Shown one piece after another: positions 1 to 6,000 of a DNA stretch of 7,127 bases (positions are counted from its first letter, which is position 1; the number at the start of each line of letters is the position of its first letter). The DNA is from an uncultured Chloroflexota bacterium (GTDB lineage Bacteria > Chloroflexota > Anaerolineae > Aggregatilineales > Phototrophicaceae): the NCBI GenBank assembly GCA_937942935.1, contig CALDGT010000584.1:1-7127 (forward strand). The letters are read 5' to 3'. The notes under the pieces were generated by a model, which did no database searches, was not told the origin of the DNA, and saw nothing but the letters and a program-made list of their open reading frames with translations. Made by a program: the position numbers and the translations under genes.

Positions 1-494
1 CGGAGCAAATTCCAGATGGTTTGCGTCAATTACAACAACTCACACGCGGGGCTATCGCCGATATGCGAATGTTATTGCTCGAATTACGCCCAAATGCCAT
101 TGAGCAAACCCGCCTGCCTCAATTGCTCAAGCAATTATGTGAGTCGTATGTGGGGCGCAACGGCATTATACCCGAATTGATAGTAGACGAAAGTATCGCG
201 CTACCTGTGCCTGTTCGTCATGCGTTTTATCGGATTGCACAAGAATCGCTCAATAATATTGCCAAACATGCCAAAGCCACTAAAATAACCATCACCCTCG
301 AAAAAAATGCGTCTACAGTGATGCTTAAAATTCACGATAATGGGATTGGATTTGATGTAAATCGTATCGCAGATGGCGCTCATTTTGGTGTCAAAATTAT
401 GCAAGAACGCGCACAAGGATTAAATGCAATTTTTCACCTGAAAAGCAAGCCAAATCAAGGTACTTCAATTTATGTAGCATGGGATATAGCATGA
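1..494 (+). CDS. Sensor histidine kinase, NarL/DegS (HisKA_3) type, C-terminal part
   Basis: This is the C-terminal half of a sensor kinase that autophosphorylates on a His and passes the phosphate to a NarL-type response regulator. The frame is open from base 3 to the window edge, so the N-terminal sensor and the H-box His lie upstream; the TTG at 21 is internal. Numbering from that TTG, the end of the HisKA_3 helix pair reads ADMRMLLLELRP (13-24). The HATPase_c domain follows: N-box QESLNNIAKHA (74-84, key N79), G1 box DNGIGFD (106-112), and G2 box around FGVKIMQERA (122-131), where the usual HGL is FGV. The ATP-binding residues look intact, so the kinase is probably active. The stop overlaps the next gene's start as ATGA (491-494), which points to translational coupling with its cognate regulator. 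What it senses cannot be told from this fragment. Confidence 0.93.
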   Translation, partial: EQIPDGLRQLQQLTRGAIADMRMLLLELRPNAIEQTRLPQLLKQLCESYVGRNGIIPELIVDESIALPVPVRHAFYRIAQESLNNIAKHAKATKITITLEKNASTVMLKIHDNGIGFDVNRIADGAHFGVKIMQERAQGLNAIFHLKSKPNQGTSIYVAWDIA

Positions 495-1117
495 ATAACC
501 AATCCATTCGTGTATTAATCGTAGACGACCACCCAATGGTGCGAGTTGGGTTAAAAATGCTCATTAATAGCATTGAGCATATCACACCAATCGGCGAAGC
601 CTCTGATGGGCTTGAGGCAATCGCGTTTTGTAAAGAAAATCCGCCAGATGTGATTCTGATGGATATTAAAATGCCTCAGATGGATGGTATTGAAGCGACA
701 AAATCTATTTTGCAACAGAACCCCAATATTCGGGTGATTGCGCTCACCAGTTTTAGAGATGATCACTTAGTACATGGCATTTTAGAAGCAGGGGCATTGG
801 GATATTTGCTCAAAGATGCCGATGGCGAGCAAATTAAACATGCTATTGTAGATGTCATGGCAAATAGTGGCACAATTGATACCAAAATTATTCAAAGCCT
901 CTTGCGCCCTAATATTCACAATCCATTATCTGAGCGAGAGAATGATGTCTTAAAATTGATGACACAAGGCATGACTAACCAAGAGATTGCCCAAAAATTG
1001 GTCATTAGCCAATCTACAGTCAAATTTCATGTGAGCAATATTTTAGTTAAGCTAAAGGTCAACACACGGACAGAAGCAGTTGCCTACGCACTTCAGCATC
1101 ATTTTGTAGATATATAG
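491..1117 (+). CDS. NarL/FixJ-family response regulator (REC + LuxR-type HTH)
   Basis: A complete 208-residue DNA-binding response regulator and probable partner of the overlapping upstream kinase. The receiver domain (about 6-122) has the acidic pair D12-D13, phosphoacceptor D58 in ILMDIKMP, switch T86 in ALTSF and K108 in LLKDA, so all catalytic positions are present. The LuxR-type HTH spans about 145-203, starting LSERENDVLKLMTQGMTNQEIA and continuing through the recognition-helix segment STVKFHVSNIL. Length and order are normal for the family. I chose ATG 491 over an in-frame ATG at 479: 491 gives the ATGA overlap with the kinase stop, has GGGA (481-484) at suitable spacing, and begins the receiver six residues before the first beta strand. 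Its target promoters are unknown; the inverted repeats before the next gene are a candidate. Confidence 0.95.
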   Translation: MNNQSIRVLIVDDHPMVRVGLKMLINSIEHITPIGEASDGLEAIAFCKENPPDVILMDIKMPQMDGIEATKSILQQNPNIRVIALTSFRDDHLVHGILEAGALGYLLKDADGEQIKHAIVDVMANSGTIDTKIIQSLLRPNIHNPLSERENDVLKLMTQGMTNQEIAQKLVISQSTVKFHVSNILVKLKVNTRTEAVAYALQHHFVDI

Positions 1118-1192
1118 CCCTAGACTTTTAGCTAGGTATAAGACTAGCCATTAGGCACCATAAAACTATGCCTTTAACCAATATCTTAATTT

Positions 1193-1221
1193 TACACATC
1201 TCTATATGATAAAGATGTGTA
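1193..1221. promoter_or_regulatory. 9-bp inverted repeat, possible operator or hairpin
   Basis: TACACATCT (1193-1201) and AGATGTGTA (1213-1221) are perfect 9-bp inverted arms around an 11-nt AT-rich centre. The centre holds a -10-like TATGAT (1205-1210), but I see no good -35 at 16-18 bp. The right arm can also pair with a second TACAC (1224-1228), giving GTGTA-TT-TACAC. It lies about 35 bp before the ATG of the stand-alone receiver gene. The stem is AT-rich and not followed by a T run, so an operator seems more likely than a terminator. This is inference only. Confidence 0.35.
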
Positions 1222-1243
1222 TTTACACTATTTATTGCCAAAT

Positions 1244-1250
1244 AAAAGGG
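1244..1250 (+). promoter_or_regulatory. Ribosome binding site fixing the receiver start
   Basis: AAAAGGG ends five bases before ATG 1256. It favours that start over the in-frame GTG at 1217, which lies inside the inverted repeat and would add 13 residues ahead of the first receiver strand. Confidence 0.6.
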
Positions 1251-1255
1251 CAACC

Positions 1256-1627
1256 ATGATTCGTATTCTATTGGTTGATGATTATGAGATGGTGCGTAGA
1301 GGGTTAAAATGGCTCATCTCTACCGCAAGTGATTTACAACTTGTTGGAATTGGCACAAATGGATATGAGGCGGTTCAATTATGTGAACAACTCGCGCCAG
1401 ATGTTGCCCTAATAGATTCGCAAATGCCCTTGTTAGATGGTATTAGCGCAACCAGAAGAATCAGGGCAAAAGCGTTATCAACAGCTATCATCATTATGGT
1501 CGGTTTTATGGAAGAAATATCAACCGATGAGATTCTTTTGGCAGGGGCAAATGATTTTCTGTTCAAAGACGGTGATGGTCAAACGATTTTACAAACCATT
1601 CATCGTGTTGCACAAAAGATATCATAA
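1256..1627 (+). CDS. Stand-alone receiver domain protein lacking the switch Thr/Ser
   Basis: A 123-residue protein made only of a NarL-like receiver domain, with no HTH or other output. Visible positions are the acidic pair D8-D9 (LLVDDYEMV), phosphoacceptor D54 in LIDSQMP, and K104 in FLFKDGD. The conserved Thr/Ser that couples phosphorylation to the conformational switch is missing. Aligned with the regulator upstream, T86 of ALTSF becomes V82 of IMVGF, with the same 22-residue distance to the Lys in both. The first strand and the R-x-G-L-K helix resemble the upstream regulator, suggesting an old duplication that lost its HTH. It may be phosphorylated yet signal abnormally, for instance as a phosphate sink or a partner-binding module. 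The next gene starts 16 bp downstream, so the two are likely co-transcribed. The receiver call is firm; the role is unknown. Confidence 0.9.
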   Translation: MIRILLVDDYEMVRRGLKWLISTASDLQLVGIGTNGYEAVQLCEQLAPDVALIDSQMPLLDGISATRRIRAKALSTAIIIMVGFMEEISTDEILLAGANDFLFKDGDGQTILQTIHRVAQKIS

Positions 1628-1630
1628 ATA

Positions 1631-1635
1631 AAGGA
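1631..1635 (+). promoter_or_regulatory. Ribosome binding site of the DHp-like gene
   Basis: AAGGA lies eight bases before ATG 1644, in the 16-bp gap after the receiver stop. It supports separate translation of a genuine small gene. Confidence 0.6.
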
Positions 1636-1643
1636 TATGGATT

Positions 1644-1973
1644 ATGTATACCCTCAAATCAAAAGACCCTCATATTAACGCACTACTGGAATTGTTAGAA
1701 GATGTTCTGAATCAGAATGTGTTATTAGAGAAAGAAATCGAAACAGAAAAACTCAAAAACCAAGAATATGCCAGCATTATAACGTCTATTCGCACACCGC
1801 TAACCGTCATTCGCACATCGGCAACTATCGTTAACCATTATTATCAGCAATTATCATCAGAAAAAAGAAACATCCACCTCGACAATATTGATAGCCAAGT
1901 CGAATATATCATTCAATTACTCCAAGAATTAAGCATTATCAGTTCCAACAATCTCCATGCAAACCCCGCATAA
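1644..1973 (+). CDS. Small HisKA/DHp-like protein without phosphoacceptor His or ATPase domain
   Basis: A 109-residue protein. Residues 10-41 form a Leu/Glu/Lys-rich helix, likely a coiled coil. Residues 42-100 look like a HisKA dimerisation/phosphotransfer domain: YASIITSIRTPLTVIRTSA (42-60) matches the usual F-x-S-x-x-S-H-E-[FL]-R-T-P-L-T-x-I pattern, and the second helix VEYIIQLLQELSIIS (86-100) fits the antiparallel partner. The H-E pair is absent, with T-S/I at the position, and the segment is one residue short. No HATPase domain follows: after the TAA at 1971 only 143 AT-rich bases remain before the next gene, with no ATPase motifs. It therefore cannot autophosphorylate and may act as a dimerisation decoy, regulator or scaffold for kinases or receivers. 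A kinase remnant is the alternative, but the intact frame and good RBS argue for a used gene. Confidence 0.7.
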   Translation: MYTLKSKDPHINALLELLEDVLNQNVLLEKEIETEKLKNQEYASIITSIRTPLTVIRTSATIVNHYYQQLSSEKRNIHLDNIDSQVEYIIQLLQELSIISSNNLHANPA

Positions 1974-1999
1974 ATGCGCTACAATATAAAAAAATATCA

Positions 2000-2005
2000 T
2001 ATAAT
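2000..2005 (+). promoter_or_regulatory. Possible second -10 box (TATAAT)
   Basis: A perfect TATAAT sits upstream of the better promoter. The best -35 at 16 bp is GCTACA (1978-1983), matching only three of six bases. Given the strong AT bias here it may be chance, or part of an AT-rich upstream element for the main promoter. Confidence 0.2.
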
Positions 2006-2017
2006 AGCCTTTTGAAT

Positions 2018-2046
2018 TTGACAGAATGATTCACTAGGTTTATATT
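2018..2046 (+). promoter_or_regulatory. Housekeeping-sigma promoter for the FHA gene
   Basis: A perfect -35 TTGACA (2018-2023) is followed after exactly 17 bp by TATATT (2041-2046), five of six matches to TATAAT. The upstream 1985-2006 is very AT-rich and could serve as an UP element. Transcription would begin near 2053, giving a leader of about 64 bases before ATG 2117. This is the best promoter in the window and implies that the FHA gene is transcribed separately from the two-component genes. Confidence 0.75.
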
Positions 2047-2054
2047 TTGAAATT

Positions 2055-2120
2055 ATGATGCAGACTTATCACTCAAATAATGGGTTATTTGAGCGTTATT
2101 TTAGGAGCGCATGTAGATGA
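2055..2120 (+). CDS. Possible 21-codon leader ORF overlapping the FHA start
   Basis: ATG-ATG at 2055 opens a frame of 21 codons ending at TGA 2118-2120, so its stop overlaps the FHA ATG at 2117 as ATGA. The predicted transcription start is near 2053, which would make this ORF nearly leaderless. The peptide starts MMQTYHSN and ends RSACR, with no recognised motif. It contains the whole 9-bp hairpin (2072-2093), so its translation would open that hairpin. A frame this short can arise by chance, so it is only a candidate for coupling or attenuation. Confidence 0.25.
   Translation: MMQTYHSNNGLFERYFRSACR
2072..2093 (+). repeat. Perfect 9-bp hairpin in the FHA leader
   Basis: CTCAAATAA (2072-2080) and TTATTTGAG (2085-2093) form a perfect stem with a TGGG loop. 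It lies between the predicted transcription start and the ribosome binding site. The stem is AU-rich and no U run follows directly, so a terminator is unlikely. An mRNA-stabilising element, a translation-control hairpin or a DNA operator are all possible. Confidence 0.5.
2103..2107 (+). promoter_or_regulatory. Ribosome binding site of the FHA gene
   Basis: AGGAG lies nine bases before ATG 2117. An in-frame ATG at 2111 is immediately followed by TAG, forming a start-stop pair, and is only three bases from the AGGAG. ATG 2117 is therefore the productive start. Confidence 0.75.
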
Positions 2121-2965
2121 TACAGAACAACGATAGTTTTCGCCTCATCGTCCGCAGAGGACCTCAACCGAATCAGGTCTTTGAATTAAACAAAGATGTT
2201 ATCACGCTCGGACGCGATATTACTAATGACATCACCATTAATGACCCCGAAGTGAGTCGGCATCATTTACGCATCACTCGTGGGACAGATGGTTATAACC
2301 TCGAAGATTTGGGGTCTACAAATGGCACGTTCATCAACGGGCAACGTCTCACAGGGAGTCGGGCATTAAATCGTGGCGATATGATAGGATTGGGCGAAAC
2401 AGTGACACTCACTTATGATGTGATGCGCCCACAACAATCGCAACAACCACCGAATCAATATTCGCAACCCCAACAACCACCTAGCCAATATGCGCCTCCA
2501 CCCCAGCAACCGCCAAATCAATATTCGCAACCCCAACAACCACCGAATCAATATTCACAACCTCAACAACCGCCGAATCAATATGCCCCACCACCCCAAC
2601 AATATGGGCAACCCATAGGTGGACAACCCAATTATTATCAACAAGGGCAAGTGCCACCTGCGCCGAATAATTACGATGCGGGGTATGACCAACAAGCGCC
2701 AGATTATAATCAGAATCCGCCCGGTTTCGATTATGACCCTTATGCTGTGCGCGAAGAAGAGACCCCCAGCACATGGCGTTGGGTGGTGATTGGTTGTGCG
2801 GGCTTATTGCTGTTTTGTTGTTGTGCTTCTGTCATCGGGTTGGTAATTATTGATACCGCCAGATTATGGTGTGAATTACCCATCTTCAAAGATATTGTCA
2901 CCCCAGTTGTCGGGTTGGTTGCCGAAGCATTGGGAATCGTTGGCGAAGCCATCACCTGTAGATAA
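2117..2965 (+). CDS. Membrane-anchored FHA-domain protein with Q/P/N/Y repeat
   Basis: A complete 282-residue protein. Residues 8-103 are a forkhead-associated domain, a phosphothreonine-peptide reader: G32-R33 in TLGRD, S47 and H50 in SRHH, and N69 in GSTNGTF are the expected binding residues and all are present. Residues 105-215 are low-complexity and rich in Gln, Pro, Asn and Tyr, including five 10-11-residue repeats. A transmembrane helix at about 222-245 contains C227 and a C234-C236 run. About 37 residues follow, with C252 and C281 that could pair if outside the cell. The probable topology is FHA in the cytoplasm and C-terminus outside. It likely docks on a Ser/Thr-kinase substrate at the membrane, though no such kinase gene is in the window. 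It has its own promoter and ends convergent to the STAND gene. Confidence 0.92.
   Translation: MIQNNDSFRLIVRRGPQPNQVFELNKDVITLGRDITNDITINDPEVSRHHLRITRGTDGYNLEDLGSTNGTFINGQRLTGSRALNRGDMIGLGETVTLTYDVMRPQQSQQPPNQYSQPQQPPSQYAPPPQQPPNQYSQPQQPPNQYSQPQQPPNQYAPPPQQYGQPIGGQPNYYQQGQVPPAPNNYDAGYDQQAPDYNQNPPGFDYDPYAVREEETPSTWRWVVIGCAGLLLFCCCASVIGLVIIDTARLWCELPIFKDIVTPVVGLVAEALGIVGEAITCR
2441..2614 (+). repeat. In-frame 30/33-bp tandem repeat encoding QQPPNQYSQP / QQPPNQYAPPP
   Basis: Five units run in order 30, 33, 30, 30 and 33 bp (from 2441, 2471, 2504, 2534 and 2564), followed by a partial QQYGQP. The two unit types are QQPPNQYSQP and QQPP[SN]QYAPPP. DNA units are similar but differ at third positions. 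All lengths are multiples of three, so unit gain or loss keeps the frame and could change linker length between strains. Confidence 0.9.
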
Positions 2966-2974
2966 TTTTTACGC

Positions 2975-3002
2975 ATAAGGGCGCAAAAATATGCGCCCTT
3001 AT
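2975..3002. terminator. Bidirectional hairpin terminator between convergent genes
   Basis: ATAAGGGCGCA (2975-2985) and TGCGCCCTTAT (2992-3002) form a perfect 11-bp stem with a GC-rich core and a 6-nt AAAATA loop. It lies nine bases after the FHA stop and four bases beyond the stop of the opposing STAND gene. A T-rich stretch follows on the + strand (CTGTTTATTCT). On the - strand the flank after the stem is weaker (GCGTAAAAATT). It probably ends transcription of both genes. Confidence 0.8.
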
Positions 3003-3006
3003 CTGT

Positions 3007-6000
3007 TTATTCTAATGGGATGAGTGTTTGCACCCCTGCTGATGGGTTACTCTCTGCCGACCAGCCTTCAGTATTATCTGCTATTCGTATTTTCCACCAC
3101 ACAAAACCATCTTCTTCTACTGGTCCATCAATCACATCTACCACTGTTCCATCTTGTAATGATGTTAAAATCACCCCACCGAGTGATGGATTTTCACGCA
3201 AGCGTACCGTGCTATTGCTGGTGGTGTTGATTACCGCTTGCCCGCCAACAGAAATGCTTGGTAAAGTCGGCGCGGGTGTTTGTGTCGGGAACACAAATGG
3301 GGTTGGCGTAATTTCTGAGACACCATCTTCGCAATATGGGGCTAGACCAAATTGCTCACGTTGAGCGCAGGTGGGGATTGGCACATAACGATTGGTATAT
3401 GTCCACGCCAATAAATCTTGTGGATTGAGGAGCAATCGCCATTCGCGCAAAGTTGCATCGGTCATGCCCGTGAGCAAAGATTGACCATTTTTGCCAAAAT
3501 CAACACTCCTAAATGAGGGATTAACCGTAGATGTGCTGGTTATCCGATAGCGCCGAATTTCTGCGCCTGTCGCCACCTCCCACACACTGAGGCGACGGTC
3601 AGACCCACCACTGGCGATATTTAAGCCATCGGGCGAAAAAGCAACCCCCATCACGGCGAGGTCATGCCCTGTAATCCGCCGAATAACACGGTCACGGGCG
3701 CTCAGGCTTTCATCCGATACATCCCAAATGAACACCCCCCCATTTTCTGCACCCGATACGGCTAATGTCCCTTGTGGGTTAAATGCCACCGAGCGCACCC
3801 CTGCCCCATGCCCCTTATATTCACCGAGCGATTCACCCGTCTCGATATCCCATAATAACAAGGTTTGGTCGGCAGAAGCCGATAAAATGCGCGTTCCATC
3901 GGGACTAACCGCAATATCATAAATTTGGTCGGTGTGTCCAACATCATCCTTGCCGATTTTTGGACCAAATTGCCGAATTTTTTCGCCTGTGGTCAAATCC
4001 CACAAGATAATTGCGCCATCGGCATCACCAGAAACAGCCCGCAGATTATCTGGTAAATAAGCCACAGCCAAAACATCATTCGCATGACCGATTAATTCTT
4101 TTTGAATTGTCCCCGTATCCACATCCCACAAAATCACTTTATCATCGCCAGCGCCCGATAATGCAGTGGTGTTATCGGATGATAATGCCACATCAAAGAC
4201 AGAATCTGTATGACCTCTAAATTCTTGAATCGTGAGACCTGTGGCAACTGACCATAAACGCAATGTGCCATCAAATGAACCAGATAATACGGTTAAATCA
4301 TCTTCACCATACACCCCAACGACTGTTCGCAACCGCGCATCGTTGCTCTGATGCCCAGAAAACACAATGGTCTGTTCTGAATTTTTCAAATCCAACAACC
4401 GCGCAAAACCATCATCTGCCCCAGAAAACATCATCTGACCATCTTGAGAAATGGCAATCGCAAAAACAGGCGCTTCGTGGTCGTTAAAACTTTTCACAGG
4501 AGAGGTGACATTCACATCCCATAAAATAATGCTGGTATCTTCTGATATGGAGATAAATGTGCGACCATCGGGGAAAAATGCAACCCCTGTCACATCATCA
4601 TTATGTTGCTCAAAAGTGCGGATGAGGCTAGTTGTATTTACCACATCCCACAGGCGAATTGTATTATCAATTGAACTCGATAACACCCGCGAGGCGGCGG
4701 TTGGGCTAAATGCGACGGATAACACATCATCGCTATGTCCACTCAAAAATTTGATGAATCCGTCATTCAATGACCATACACCCACACGGTCATCATCAGA
4801 CCCCGATGCGAATAATGTGCCATCATTATTGAACGACAAACTATTCACGGCGCCACTATGCCCACTATAATTTTGAACTAATTCGCCTGTGGTTGAATTC
4901 CATAGGATAATTTGGCGGTCTTCTCCGCCTGTGAGCAAAAATAAATCATCAGGGCTATAAGCAAGGGTATTTGCCCCACCATTATGAGCATCCCACCGCA
5001 AAAATTGGGTTTGGGTGGCGATATCCCATATCACAATGCGTCCATCTGCCCCTGCTGAGGCAATTTTTTGCCCATCGGGGCTAAACACAATAGCACGCAC
5101 CCGATTAGTATGCCCCGCTAAATTTGTGCCAGACAACCGAAATAATTCATCTCCAGTGTTGGCATCCCATACAATCACCGCATTTCCCACCCCACCCGCG
5201 AGTAAATTTCCATCTGGTGAAATGGCAGTCGCCAAGACTGATACACTCTCCAAATCAAATAAAAAGCGGGTACCGGGTGAATATGCCACCTCTGCCAAAA
5301 TCCGTTGTGATTGGGGTGGCGCGTCTGCAATTTCGTTGGCAGAAACCGCCAATAACACCGCCACTTCGTTCAGATTATCACTCAATGCCCTGTCAGCACT
5401 CGAAGCCAAAGCCAAACTCCGCGCTTGTAATTCATTCAATACGGCTTGGGCGCGGGCTTCATCTACATTCCGCAATGCGTCCTCTGCCTCTTTTTGGGCG
5501 CTAAAAGCCCGTGCTTGGGCATTCACCGCAATCAAACTCAAGATAAGCGATGCCAATAACCCAATTGCCAAAAAGCTGAGGGCAATCCGCAAGCGATTTT
5601 GTGAGCGCCTGCGGAGGTCTAATTCTCGTTCTAAGCGTTCTCGCTCTAGGCGTTCTCGTTCTTCATTTTCTTTGATACTGGCTTGGATAAATTCGCGTTG
5701 GAGCGCAGTGGCATCGGCTTCATCGAGCCAAATCTCGGCACGCGCAAGCCGATTCCCTGTGAGCAAATAGGCTTTATCGCGCTTGGCAGATGCCCAATCG
5801 TTGGCAGATTGCAAAATTTCACTGCTCAAACGCAAATTTTCTTTATCTTCTGCCACCCATGCTCTAAATCGTTCCCATTCGCGGATGAGCGCCTCATGCC
5901 CAATATCCACCATAATCGTTGGGGCAGATTGGGCGCTATTGGGACGAATTTGAAAATTGGTGATGAGCAGGCGTGTATCGGCAGAGGTGAGGATTTCGAT

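Noticed and set aside
479..490. Earlier ATG (479) as start of the response regulator
   Set aside because: It adds four residues and lies deeper in the kinase gene. The ATGA overlap and spacing to GGGA favour 491.
1119..1178. Rho-independent terminator after the response regulator
   Set aside because: The stems CCTAG/CTAGG (1119-1136) and AGGCA/TGCCT (1153-1173) are only 5 bp with 8- and 11-nt loops and lack a proper T run, so read-through into the receiver gene is possible.
1168..1209. 13-codon ORF in the gap before the receiver gene
   Set aside because: It has no ribosome site and is too short to separate from chance.
1217..1255. GTG 1217 as start of the stand-alone receiver
   Set aside because: It falls inside the inverted repeat with no suitable ribosome site, whereas AAAAGGG precedes ATG 1256.
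1974..2015. 13-codon ORF beginning right after the DHp-like gene stop (TAA-ATG)
   Set aside because: It is Lys/Ile-rich translation of AT-rich promoter DNA, with no sign of selection.
2441..2614. CRISPR-like array
   Set aside because: The 30/33-bp units have no unique spacers and are in-frame coding repeats.
2481..2774. - strand open frame of 97 codons opposite the FHA repeat
   Set aside because: It is Val/Ala-rich periodic translation of the Q/P repeat in reverse, a shadow of the tandem DNA repeat.
4451..4870. + strand open frame of about 139 codons
   Set aside because: It lies opposite the WD40 repeats. The repeat-rich template yields open shadow frames, and the product is Ser/Thr-rich with no domain.
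5015..5770. Long + strand open frame of about 251 codons opposite the STAND gene
   Set aside because: It is antisense to the coiled-coil, membrane and first-blade region. Its product is Ser/Arg/Ala-rich low complexity with no domain, while the - strand frame has clear motifs throughout.
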